A DNA stretch of 64,000 nt from Adineta ricciae (taxonomy: Eukaryota > Rotifera > Eurotatoria > Adinetida > Adinetidae), in the NCBI GenBank assembly GCA_905250025.1, contig CAJNOJ010000344.1, positions 36,427 through 100,426 on the forward strand, in the 5' to 3' direction. The position numbers were made by a program, and so were the translations under genes. The notes beneath the pieces are model-generated. The model made no database searches and had not been told where the DNA came from. It worked only from the letters and a program-made list of their open reading frames with translations. Shown here piece after piece: positions 1 through 9,878 of the stretch (the first letter of the stretch is position 1; the number at the start of each line of letters is the position of its first letter).

Positions 1-48
1 CAAGAAAGTGTTTTTCCAGCCTTTCGTAAACTACATTTATTGATTAAA

Positions 49-1179
49 TCAACTCATACCTAACAGAGCTCCTACAACGGACTTTTTCTCTACTGGAATG
101 TTTTGTAATGTGATTCGATAAGGTACGTCGTCATTTGTATCGACCGTAATGTTCGAGACTGTGAATAAAGTGAACGGTAGCAGAGTGACTTCTTCTTCGC
201 CTTGAAATTCAGATATCTTGGCTAGGTCAATCGCTGTCCGGCAAACTTCAGGAAAATTGAATATTAGTAAAACCGAAAATGGCTTTGATTTCCGCGTGTT
301 CCTTGCAAAACGCAGTGCTATGTCCTTACTTTTCGACATTGATTGAATAGTACGTGTTTCGAGCACACGTCCACGTTGTGCAAGTGTCCACTGGTATGCT
401 CGAATATCATCGCGTGTCATTTGAGCACCTCGATAAGCAATGCCTTGGTAAGCACGATCTTTTAAAGCTGGCAAATGCATATAAAGTAAAGCAGTAAACT
501 TTTCACAATCATTCTGCAATGCTCCATAGAATGGTGTTTCCATGGTATATAATGTAAATAAGGACGCCACTGATTTTTGCTTCTTATATATGTTGAGATG
601 GTTGATCACACCAGCACGGGCAGGATGGTGTGTTCCTACTGTTTTCTCGAGAAAACTCTCCAGTTCTTCTTTACACTCTTCTTCTAATCGAGTTCGTAGT
701 ACTTTTCTCATTAATAATGGAGCTTGTGCTATTGCATGCATTAAACTCGCTTCACGTGCACCACTCCTGCTCGTATAACCTTTGACCCAATCATCCGGCA
801 CGTCGTCATCTGTTTTGGATAACAATCCGAATGATTGAGTGGGTTCTGCGTCAACAAATCGCTGAGACGTAGGTCGGTGGAAAATAGCACGCATTTGTTC
901 CGTTTTAGCTTCATCATAAGCAGTATGGCCATATCGATTCAAAGTTGTACGAGAACAACCGTGCTCGAGAAGTAATTTGACAGTTTCGCGATGACCATTG
1001 TGAGTGGCAGCGTGCAGTGCTGTACTTCCATTCGGCTCAATTTGACTCAATTGTTCGTAATTTAAATTTGCAATCAAATGCTTCACTTTTTGATAATCAC
1101 CATTGCGACATGCCAAATAAAATTCACTTGCCTTACCGACTTGAACGTCCTTATTTCTGTTTGAGACTCCGTTGCCCAT
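49..1179 (-). CDS. Ankyrin-repeat ADP-ribosyltransferase (R-S-E ART)
   Basis: The 376-residue product starts MGNGVS, an N-myristoylation-type start. The open frame extends to 1224, but that upstream end is a GTG, so I take the ATG at 1177-1179. Ankyrin repeats lie at about residues 15-90 (GSTALHAATHNGH, then VKLLLEHG). The C-terminal half is an arginine ADP-ribosyltransferase fold: YRG with Arg about 250, SMS about 280-282 in place of the usual STS, and an E-E-E motif about 328-330 (GEEEVTLLPF). Families of this type move ADP-ribose from NAD+ to arginine. There is no signal peptide, so it is probably cytosolic and membrane-tethered. TTTATT at 35-40 is a possible poly(A) signal on this strand. 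The domain call is firm; substrate and activity are unknown, and the SMS variant may weaken catalysis. Confidence 0.85.
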   Translation of the reverse strand: MGNGVSNRNKDVQVGKASEFYLACRNGDYQKVKHLIANLNYEQLSQIEPNGSTALHAATHNGHRETVKLLLEHGCSRTTLNRYGHTAYDEAKTEQMRAIFHRPTSQRFVDAEPTQSFGLLSKTDDDVPDDWVKGYTSRSGAREASLMHAIAQAPLLMRKVLRTRLEEECKEELESFLEKTVGTHHPARAGVINHLNIYKKQKSVASLFTLYTMETPFYGALQNDCEKFTALLYMHLPALKDRAYQGIAYRGAQMTRDDIRAYQWTLAQRGRVLETRTIQSMSKSKDIALRFARNTRKSKPFSVLLIFNFPEVCRTAIDLAKISEFQGEEEVTLLPFTLFTVSNITVDTNDDVPYRITLQNIPVEKKSVVGALLGMS

Positions 1180-1481
1180 GCTACAAAACAATCCGTATAT
1201 GACGATTGCTGCTTGCTTTATCACAAGTTTAATGCGTTTGTAACATTCTCCAATTTATCGTAAAATACGAAAGAATAAATTTTACATTCCTTTCCAAGAA
1301 ATCTTATCTTGACGAGTCAAGAACTTTTTAATGTCGAACACAAGTGCTGTTAAGAATTTTATCGTCTAAGAATCAAAACGGTTTCAGTTGTAGAACGGCA
1401 TAGGATGAAAAAAGCAGCTGAAAGTGATTTCTCCACTCAGAATTATATCATATCTGTTTTACAACGATTTGAAAGCTTCAC

Positions 1482-2079
1482 ATGGCAAGAGGTGTCCGGG
1501 ACGTTGCTCAGATTTTCAACAGGCACATCACCACTGTGTATAAAACTATATTTCAAATAGTGTTCACAGTAGTGATGTCCATTTTATCAATTGCTGCATT
1601 GTGGGTTGGCATAGAGAGAAGATCTCAGTGTCCAATACAGACAAAGATTCCCATGTGGCTAATCGTCTATGGTGGATTTGGTGTTATATCTAGCTTATCC
1701 ACGATTGTCGGGGCTATCATTAGATGTCTGTGTTGTTCAAAGGAAGATGCCGAAAAAAAATGTGATCTCTGCGTGCGCGCAATCACCAAAATCATGGGAC
1801 TGTTTGCCATTGCTTGGATAATCGTAGTGAGTAAAATATTATAAATGAATATAATTATATTGAATATGATGGAGTATTAATTAGGGAAGTGTATGGGTTT
1901 TCAAAGTCAAAGCGTCTGTTCAATTCACGGATCCGATGGCACTGGATACTTATTGTGAAAAGCATATGTTTAATTTTGTTTTTGCTATGCTTCTTTTGTT
2001 CTATTCAAGTATAGGCTTCATATGTTGTTGTGCATGTTGCTCTGCTTGTGTTTTGATTTTTGTTCTACATGATGAATAA
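1482..2079 (+). CDS. TMEM272-like four-pass membrane protein
   Basis: Two exons, 1482-1826 and 1885-2079, separated by a 58-bp GT-AG intron (donor gtgagt, acceptor ttag), encode 179 residues. The splice joins WIIV to GSVWVFKVK in frame, which extends a membrane protein that would otherwise stop at 1844. I see hydrophobic segments at about residues 23-42, 58-80, 100-118 and 148-170, the motif IPMWLIVYGG, and a Cys-rich CCCACCSAC stretch near the C-terminus. This layout (C..IP..L...G, then GSVWV...YC) matches TMEM272-like proteins, a metazoan family of unknown function. A poly(A) signal AATAAA overlaps the stop codon (2075-2080). Confidence 0.75.
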
Positions 2080-2220
2080 ATATTTCGGATTGAACTACAT
2101 GAGAAAGTTTATTTGCAGTCTCTGCCTTTTTAAGTTCTTAATCATTGCACGCTTATCTACACTGAAGATAAGGGAATTTTTTTCTACTTCATAAGATCTT
2201 TACTTCTGACAAAAGCAAGT

Positions 2221-2439
2221 ATGTGTTGTCGAACTATTATTCTCGGTCTTGTCTCTGCCATTACCATCGGTATTTGTATATCACAAATTAGCTTTGCTAT
2301 ACACTACATTCACAAACCAGTTAAATGTGAACGTTCAGAATTTTTAACTATTTTGTCATTGGTGGCTGGTAGTAGTGGGATTCTATCAACTGCATTACTT
2401 ATTTTCTGTTGTCATGGGTGCGGATTCAGATCAAAGTAA
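2221..2439 (+). CDS. Small two-pass membrane protein, unknown
   Basis: Encodes 72 residues with hydrophobic helices at about residues 5-26 and 42-64 and Cys pairs at both ends (MCC, CCHGC). It lies 140 bp after the TMEM272-like gene on the same strand. The order of helix, short Cys-containing loop, and helix followed by CC resembles part of that neighbour, so it may be a diverged partial paralogue. An ATTAAA signal follows at about 2483. No recognisable domain. It could also be one exon of a larger gene. Confidence 0.45.
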   Translation: MCCRTIILGLVSAITIGICISQISFAIHYIHKPVKCERSEFLTILSLVAGSSGILSTALLIFCCHGCGFRSK

Positions 2440-2489
2440 CTCAATTTGTATACCATTGTTTTCGTGTAATCGTCACGATCATTAAAGTT

Positions 2490-2789
2490 TTATTTTAATA
2501 TCTGATTTTTTTTCACGAGAAGAAAAGATCCTTTTCTTCGTTTCAATAAACCAGAGCGAACGTTTTGAAATACAGCTCGTCGTATACACTTTTGACCGAA
2601 TTTGGAATGAGGTCCATTGCCACAATTGCCAAAACGCTGTATCCAATTAATGATACGGAGTATACTTGTTGCTTGACTTGCTTTATTTTCTGGATTCCAA
2701 AATTGAACAGCCGGAATTATAAGTTTACGATAGGGTGCGTGTCTTTTAATTAGCTTTGGATTACCTCGTTTTCTTAGAGAAGGAGCCAT
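2490..2789 (-). CDS. Small basic protein, unknown
   Basis: Encodes 99 residues, rich in Lys and Arg (about a quarter of positions), starting MAPSLRKRGNPK with A at -3 of the ATG. It contains aromatic/proline segments (VQFWNPENK) and a basic tail (LLKRRKGS). The overall charge suggests a nucleic-acid-binding or nucleolar protein, but I recognise no family. The reading frame is the only evidence, and a chance ORF cannot be excluded. Confidence 0.35.
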   Translation of the reverse strand: MAPSLRKRGNPKLIKRHAPYRKLIIPAVQFWNPENKASQATSILRIINWIQRFGNCGNGPHSKFGQKCIRRAVFQNVRSGLLKRRKGSFLLVKKNQILK

Positions 2790-2918
2790 TTTCTGTCGTT
2801 ATTGTTAAATTCAACGTTCGTCTTATTGTATGTACTCTGATATATCTTTTTATTTCTTATTCTTACAATTGTGTTATGCAATTACGTGTGTAAAAAAAAG
2901 TTAATCGGTTATAGTGCG

Positions 2919-3608
2919 CTAGATGTCAGTGAGTGCTATTACTCTCGTTACGGCAGAATAGCGTTGTCTTGCCCTTGCTTGTAGCCAGAATTGATGCACA
3001 AAACCCAAAAAGTAGATAAACGGACAAAAGACAACAATAAATCCTGCAATACCGCTGTGCGAGTGAATCCAAATGCTGTAAAAAATAATGAGTAGTATAC
3101 AACAACTCAGAAACCATATTGGCCAAATCACTTTCCCATGTTGCGGCGCGTTCGATCGTCGTATATATAGATAACAGATCAGAATCGTATGTAAAAAACA
3201 ATATAATGAAATCGATGTGAATATTCCATAGACACCCATTTGATATCCATCCGAATGGCGACTTCGCTTTACTATGGCTACAAGAAGGAAGAACACTAAT
3301 GGTATAAGAGTTGAAACGTGAAAGATGGATAAGATTATTCGATTAATCATTGATTGAGTTTTCACTAGAAATTGAAATCGCCCGATGATAATGGCTATTA
3401 TTTGAGGAAGTAGCAGAAAGATCCCAACCAAGAAACAGACGTGTGTCGAAGATCGACGTGCTACCGGTATTTCAAAGAATGGTCTATCCATCATACCCTG
3501 ACTGTCAAGTAAACGGTCTGCAAATAAGGCAACAATCAGTGTTATAATTGATGTGAATGGTAAAACTGGTAAGGACCAGTCCCAAATCGATGCCGCAGTT
3601 ATTGCCAT
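2919..3608 (-). CDS. Multi-pass membrane protein, possibly Frag1/DRAM/Sfk1-like
   Basis: Encodes 229 residues with about six hydrophobic helices (residues 12-32, 55-76, 88-112, 125-147, 160-180, 187-208) and short charged loops. There is no cleavable signal peptide. Six helices, a short N-terminus and a long first extracellular loop resemble the Frag1/DRAM/Sfk1 (TMEM150/PGAP2-type) superfamily, but I see no diagnostic motif, so this is a suggestion only. Intronless. Confidence 0.6.
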   Translation of the reverse strand: MAITAASIWDWSLPVLPFTSIITLIVALFADRLLDSQGMMDRPFFEIPVARRSSTHVCFLVGIFLLLPQIIAIIIGRFQFLVKTQSMINRIILSIFHVSTLIPLVFFLLVAIVKRSRHSDGYQMGVYGIFTSISLYCFLHTILICYLYIRRSNAPQHGKVIWPIWFLSCCILLIIFYSIWIHSHSGIAGFIVVFCPFIYFLGFVHQFWLQARARQRYSAVTRVIALTDI

Positions 3609-4627
3609 TTGTAAAGATGAAAAATATATGTTTGTGACACTGTCAATATGTTGTTAAGAGACTGAATGAATAATCGAATGCAAAAGAATACTCATTCTTG
3701 ATGACTCAGACTATATTTCGTACGTGTCGCTCTTTTGTCAATAAGGAGGCAGAGAAGAAAAAAAAACTTCTTTTATGGCTTTAAACTTTACTTATTTTGT
3801 ATGAAACAGAATTCCTTCAACGAGAATAAATCAGTTTCTTCTTAAGTCTATAATTTTAAGATAAAAGAACTACAATATCATCTAGCCATAGAGAGTGTGA
3901 TACTAAGAATTAACGTTCTTCGTCGGTAATAAGTGCTTCCCATAGCATATAGTAAGCACATATCACGATGAGCTTCTGATAATGGTTCGATAGCGTCAAT
4001 GAACTCGGCAACCACGATCTATTTTGAATAATTCGAAAAAGCAAATTTGTACTAATGTAGTCCGTCAAACTGTAAATTCAAGAATTGCAGTAATTTCTTC
4101 GGAATTACGTCATAGTTGTAACGCTAAATTAGCTTTATCGATGGCATTTGTGTGCTCCGAATTGTCACTAATGGCTGACTCCTAGCTCTTCTCGCTCAAA
4201 TCTAATTGATATCTTTCCAAACACATTCGATACTGAGTTAAAAGGACTGACAGTTTCATTTGCCCGAATTGATACAGATTCCGGTCGTCACAAGTTCGAG
4301 TACGTTTTTGAATGCGATCCATAGATGTATGAGCTTCCTATAAGACCGAATCCACCTCTGATGCAACCTGAGCGAGTGCTGCTTTGAATGAAGTAGGAAA
4401 ATGAATATGAGATGCTTAAAAAAATCGCCGTTGCTTGCCAGTCTTCGACAAGTTAGTCTATCATTTCCATGATGAGAGACAGAAACGCTGTAAGGATAAC
4501 CAGCTGACATCTTTTTTTAGTAAGTGTTCGAGACGTTTTCATTTTAGGGACAATGGGAAATGTTAACTTTTATTTTTGCCACATGTACATCTGAAATATG
4601 ATTGATCCAAAACAGTAAAATCTTTTC
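3609..4627. other. Intergenic; possible decayed coding sequence
   Basis: No confident gene. On the minus strand between about 3900 and 4510 there are helical, coding-like stretches in shifting frames (84 codons open at 4256-4510, then fragments such as AIDKANLALQL and AEFIDAIEPLSEAHRDM) broken by stops. This could be a decayed gene, but I cannot name its family. Confidence 0.3.
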
Positions 4628-6144
4628 TTAAATTCTTCGACAGTTTTTCTTATATGAATTGCTTCTTTTAATGTAATGAATATGAACTTCATACTCATAG
4701 ACTTGTTCGCCACCATTTGCTGCTAGAGTATTATTCGTGTTGTTTTGTATCTCGATTCCATTGGCTGTCACTTGAATTTGACTTCGTTGATCATCGCTTC
4801 CTTTCGGAATAACTTTGAAGTGTTCATTGTCATTGTCAACAATTTCTTCATATTCAAATTTCACTGGTGTAGATTTGACGTTTTTGAATGTTAAATGGAC
4901 AGAATAGACAGCTGAATGTCTTTCCTTGGAAATTAACTTTACCTGTCGATTTAATGAAACCTGAAAAATCAAATGGATGTAAATAGATTGAAAGAGAAAA
5001 CCAACTCACGTCAGAATCTTGTCCTGAATTGAAAGTATGTTTGTCACCTATAGACATTTCAGGTAAAGTTGTTGTTCCTATTAGCCGTCCTTGTTCTCGA
5101 ATAGTTAACGGTCCACCGGGTAAAAATTTATCCACGGATTCAATGCGATATTTTCGCTGTAATTTTCGTATCTGTGTATAAGTTGTAAATTGAAGTGATA
5201 GACCTAAACATTTACTGATTTGCATGGTTGCATCGATGAACGGCAAACAGAGGGTTGCTTTTGGTAAAAGAGCAAATGGTTGATCGATCGAATAAATATG
5301 TAAACCTTTCAAAATACAATGAAATTACGTCAAATAAAAGTCAAATCAATGTAACATACCTCCTAATTCGTCCTCGCTCTGAATACCTGGTGTCGGAGTA
5401 CAGGAATTAAAGTCTTCATCTTCTTCGGCTGCATCATCGCTGTCACTTCGACTTCGAGAACGGGACCGAGATCGAGATCGAGAACGCCGCCGTTTCAGTC
5501 CACTTTCTCGTTGTATAACTACATCACCACCGAGCATTTCGACGCGATCGACCTTGTACTCCTGCTTTGTTCCGTTGACAATTTCAGCAAATGCTTGGAA
5601 TGTATGTTGACAATCTTCCGACAAAATATTCAATTCATACTGTACTGACCAGGAAATGCCACCAATTCGATAACTCAACGTGGCTTTGCCCTGTTGTTTT
5701 AGCACATACAACACTTCTGTACCTACTTGTTCAGGTGTTGTCACATACTCGAGTTCATTTCGCTGCGCATGAAAATATCTTTTCGTCTGGAGATCCTGTA
5801 CAAGGAGATCATCACCTTGAATAACGCGACATTCATGTGGTGATTCATTTGCCGAACGTCGAACGAAGATCGTTTGATTCTCGAGATTATTCGCTTTAGA
5901 AACGAATTGTTTTGATTCAATTGGAATACCTTCAATCGATAATGATCCTTGAACAATATTCGAATAGACATCTCGTGCAAAATACGTTTTGAAATTCTAT
6001 GAAATAACTTAATATTCGATTATTTTAGCGTAATAAAAACGAACTCACCTTCGGTGCGTTGTACTGTTGACGAATTTCTGTAAACGATGGATAAATGCGT
6101 AGTTCTGTAAAATTTGCTACGACTGGTCCTGTATCCGACAGCAT
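4628..6144 (-). CDS. DUF4139 domain protein with an RS-dipeptide loop
   Basis: Four exons read on the minus strand: 6049-6144, 5360-5996, 5010-5305 and 4628-4960. All introns are GT-AG (49-54 bp), and frames join exactly to give 453 residues. The core (YRIGGISWSVQYELNI, then VEMLGGDV) is the DUF4139 beta-rich domain found in MuiA-like proteins from bacteria to animals; its function is not established. An Arg-Ser repeat tract followed by an acidic stretch lies in the middle (encoded around 5400-5490), which is unusual for the family and looks like a disordered, phosphorylatable loop. A 5'-truncated copy sits at 9595-9635. Confidence 0.8.
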
Positions 6145-6384
6145 AATTGAAACTACGTTGTGTTGAAATTTTTCTTCAATTTCAGAATATAAAGCACAAA
6201 ATTACACAACGCTTGCGACACAGATGAGAAGAACCAATAGTGTATCACTCAACGTGACAAAATCACAGAATGAAAAACAGCAGAGTTTTCTTTCATCGAT
6301 AGATGGTGTAATTTTGAAATATTGTCATACGCTTCGTACATTTAATTATTTCTTGGTATACAGAGAAAAAAACGGAAGAAGAGA

Positions 6385-7240
6385 TTAAACACTATATGTT
6401 CTGCCATCGTATCGACGAACGAATATGTCAGGAATAGGAATATATTTGCTTCGAATATACTTACTCTGCAAAACCTTTTCCCAACGAATCAAGAATGATG
6501 CATGAACTAACACTACGTCTGAGAATGCCGTAGATAACAAAATGGACCGCGTTAAAATGAGGCATTTGTACTCGTTCAGTAAAATATCATTGTTTCCAAT
6601 CACATCCAATTAATATTTGTAATCGTTGTCGAGTGAAAGAAGTATGAAGCTATTCGTATTCATCTTCTTCGTGAACGAAAAGTTCTAAATTAATATTCCC
6701 ATCTTTATCTCTACTACGATCGCGTGTGCCAGCTTGATGCCGGCCATGTTCAATTTGCCGTCGGTAATAAGCAAATTTTGCATGACTATTTATTCCTGCA
6801 GCATTCACCGTCGTTTCGCATTGACGACCACCGATATAGAAAATTGCAAGTTTAGTAATAGCTGGCGGAGAATATCCTTTTATTCCAGTGACACGTATGT
6901 AATTCGAACTTTCTTGTGTAATCCTAAAGTTTGTTAGATTTGCTTTCATGTCGCTATTCATATAACAGCTGACATTTTACCATATCGATCGAAATCACAA
7001 AAACTACATCCAGCAATATAACTTGAACACTCAATTAAATGATCGGCAAGAAATGCACCAGCAAGATTGCCGAAATCTATTTCATTCCAACCATGCCGTC
7101 ATCAAGTGGCCAGGCCAACCACTGGCGATGCATCGACTGCTCGTCCATAAATACCTGTATCACAATTGAAACGATACGTTGAGCTAATCCGGATGGATTC
7201 ACAGCACCGCGATTGATAACCACCTTAAGTGGAATCAAGT
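6385..7240 (-). pseudogene. AtuA/DUF1446 family pseudogene, copy 1
   Basis: Reading the minus strand across frame breaks recovers a recognisable order: VVINRGAVNPSGLA; FGNLAGAFLADHLIECSSY; then from 6961 SPPAITKLAIFYIGG; then RDRSRDKDGNINLELF, matching the AtuA-like ferredoxin-fold R-x-DKG-x-N signature; and a C-terminal AVHFVIYGIL...SSCIILD segment. This is the acyclic terpene utilisation (AtuA) family of bacteria, fungi and plants. Lesions include frameshifts, a TAG at the Trp of EYEWL (6650-6652, TGG in copy 2), a TGA after DWK-Q shared with copy 2, and loss of about 95 bp that copy 2 keeps. Both copies are broken, so it is unlikely to be functional. Confidence 0.7.
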
Positions 7241-7727
7241 CACATCATTCCTGAACAATAATGAATTTCCTCACTTTTATGTATTTTGCTGAAATGACAT
7301 CTAACGTTTGGATAGTTCCATTTTCCGCAACTTTCTGCTAACCAGAATATTGACCCGGTCGATATGCGTGCGCATTCGATGCCAAATTCGATTCAGCTAG
7401 ATTCAGGCTCAAAATAAGAACCACTAACAGTGCCAATACATATAGGACGGGTCTGTGCTTGTGAAGTCATGTTTTCGAATAATAAATCTCATGCACTTTA
7501 TTATTTAGGGAGGCGAGAACAATATAGAAAGAAAAAAAATTCTCCAGTCTTATTAAGTTTCTATTTGACTTTATGACTGCTATGATCACTAAGTAATATG
7601 TTTTTTCTCTATTGCATGTGCATGTTGGCGTTTCATGTTAATTGGTTTCCTTTTGATGTATTTCTTTTTAGTACCGACTTCTTTGTCTTTGACAAAGGAA
7701 AGAGATCATATTTATTTATGATTTTTT

Positions 7728-8701
7728 GTGAAACTCACATTATTTTTCGAAGGAAAATAGTGAGTGTAAGTTCTATATCCAGGATCTTTGGACTCCTCGC
7801 CCCATGCGCCGCAAGCAGCTATTTCAGCTATACAAATTAGCTGCTACGAGGTCACGGAGTACAAGAGAGACAGCGTTAGCCGCTACAGGGTGCAGGCACT
7901 GCAACGATTATTGTAGCCGTATGACCTATATAAGTATTAGAAATGTAGAGAGTATTAGAGTTATGGAACATAGAAAAATGTAATCAGCGTGTTCAAATTT
8001 CTATTATTTTCCATTCAAGTAAAAGTATTTGCATTTCAAATGCTGATTCGTTATTTTTTGGTGTACTGTTTGGACCTTACTCTGTATTATTTAAATTATG
8101 CGAAAATGGCCCAACGTGCACTTTGCTCAGAAAAATCTCGCCTTGTCTGAAATTCTAAATAATTCTCACATAATATTTCTATATTAAACTAAGAACAGTC
8201 AATTGTATATTTGTTTTTTCAGTTGAATCAACTGCTTATACCTTTTGTGACTACTAGAAATGCTACCAGCTTGAGAGTGATGATTTTAAAGTGAGCTTAC
8301 TCCCTAAGTATCCTATTCTAATCCACAATCTCGTTTTCCAAATGCAAGCGTCCCAGTCAGACAAAAATTTAGAAAAACGTGTTTAAACACGCGTTTGCTG
8401 GTTTTTTTTAACTTTCTCAGCGTTTAAACATTAGAATTTTCCTTTCTCTAGCGTGAAAACGCCTTGTCTTAGAATTCTATTTTAAAAGACCGGTTCTACG
8501 TTGGAAAAAGGAAAGTTCTGATGTTTACACATTAAGAAAGTTGGAAAAAATCAGTAAACGCATGTTCGAGCGCGTTTTAACTGAACGTTAATAGCTCACA
8601 ATCGCGGTTCTCTTTTGTGTTTAAACGCGTTTTGCCAAATTTTTGTCTGACTGGGATGTGAGTTCCGCATTTTAGCCCAAACGGGGCTGCGCGGACAAGT
8701 T
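7728..8701. mobile_element. About 970-bp insertion present only in copy 1
   Basis: Aligning 7471-8781 with 11049-11377 by eye, the flanks match (gacttctttgtctttgac before; tttctttattctca after), but copy 1 carries about 970 extra bases inserted at a poly-T run. The insert holds no convincing ORF. It contains a short hairpin (agcagcta at 7814, tagctgct at 7838) and a complete foldback element at 8351-8656. Boundaries are good to about 10 bp; poly-T at both edges hides any target duplication. Confidence 0.55.
8351..8656. mobile_element. Foldback MITE with long imperfect inverted repeats
   Basis: A 306-bp element. The first 20 bases (tcccagtcagacaaaaattt, 8351-8370) are the exact reverse complement of the last 20 (8637-8656). 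The pairing continues inward: the GTTTAAACACGCGTTT region near 8380 pairs with a similar stretch near 8620, and the block around 8400-8450 pairs with the block around 8500-8570. There is no coding capacity. This is the form of a non-autonomous DNA transposon. I could not see a convincing target-site duplication. Confidence 0.65.
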
Positions 8702-8781
8702 TTTTTTTCTTTATTCTCACTAAAGATGAAACTTAAATAGTTTAAATAAATTGCAGCACAAAAACTATTAGGTTTAAAATA

Positions 8782-9593
8782 ATGAATCGAAGCGCGCAAC
8801 TAACAATTACTTCGATCATCATTGTTATTGGGCTTGCCGTGTTTTATATCAACTATCCCATCTACGGCGGTTTGAAAGTATTCAGTAGTACTGTAGCAAA
8901 GAACAGAGCAGGATTTGTTGGATTTGGTGCAGGTGTTGTAGTTGTTGAAGGAAACAAGAAGGACTTCGTAACGATGGTTCAACGGACGATGTTCACTCTT
9001 AATGCTCAAGGATATATACCGATGCCCGATACAATCAAACGCGTTTGGATCGATGTAGGATCACATGCTGGAACGTTCTTAGCTGGGGATTCGGTTTATT
9101 CAGCCGTCTATTGGCCTAGCCGGACGTCGAAAAATCTCAGAGATGAGTTTAGAGAAGCCACCGACATCATGACTATTGCTATCGATCCCAATGCCAGATT
9201 TTACGATGGACTATCGAAAATTCCTCGAGTCCTAGCAATTATCGCCGCTGTTTATACAAGTGAAGGTACGCAACTGTTCTATGAGTATCCTGTTGACGGT
9301 TGCAGTAGTTTACTCGAGCCAAATGCTGAACTTGATGCGAGTTATTTTGCTGGTAAATGGCTGACAGGGTGCCATCAAGTAAAACAAATGACTGGTGTTT
9401 CTACGGTACGTTTGGAGACAATTTTGTCGCTGATTGATCCTCGTTTAGATATTCAACTATTAAAGATCGACGCGCAAGGTGCCGACTTAGAAGTTGCTCA
9501 AAGCGGTGGAGAGCAACTGAAACGAGTCGGAAAGATTATTATCGAAACGCAAAAAAAAGTGTCCACGAACAACAAGACAAGCAACATGTTATA
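8782..9593 (+). CDS. FkbM-like methyltransferase, copy 1, truncated
   Basis: First 271 residues of the protein encoded complete at 11378-12337. One N-terminal membrane anchor (residues about 7-27), then an SAM-dependent methyltransferase fold: motif I VWIDVGSHAG, an acidic IDPNARFYDG turn, and the FkbM-type LLKIDAQGADLEV segment. It is cut at the N at 9594; the residues beyond belong to the start of the re-read DUF4139 gene. It differs from copy 2 at a modest number of sites. Truncation is by assembly, not evident mutation. Confidence 0.75.
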
Positions 9594-9594
9594 N
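9594..9594. other. Assembly junction (single N), jumps back to 6104
   Basis: The sequence after the N matches 6104 onward, re-entering the DUF4139 first exon. Segment 6104-9593 is therefore read again as 9595-12189 with substitutions and indels. This marks an unmerged homologous contig rather than a resolved breakpoint. Confidence 0.85.
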
Positions 9595-9635
9595 TCTGTA
9601 AAATTTGCTACGACTGGTCCTGTATCCGACAGCAT
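9595..9635 (-). CDS. DUF4139 gene, 5' exon fragment, copy 2
   Basis: Start codon (9633-9635) and the first 13 codons of the DUF4139 gene, identical by eye to 6104-6144, cut off by the junction at 9594. It is partial by assembly only. Confidence 0.7.
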
Positions 9636-9878
9636 AATTGAAACTACGTTGTGTTGAAATTTTTCTTCAATTTCAGAATATAAAGCACAAAATTACACAA
9701 CGCTTGCGACACAGAAGAGAAGAGCCAATAGTGTATTACTCAACGTTGCAAAATCACAGAATGAAAAAAACAGCAGATTTTTCTTTCATCGATAGATGGT
9801 GCAATTTTGAAATATTGTCATACGTTTCGTACATTTAATTATTTCTTGGTATACAGAGAAAAAAAATGGAAGAAGAGA

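Noticed and set aside
7598..7840. 80-codon plus-strand ORF with hydrophobic stretches
   Set aside because: Straddles the edge of the copy 1 insertion and is absent from copy 2; poly-T composition explains the hydrophobicity.
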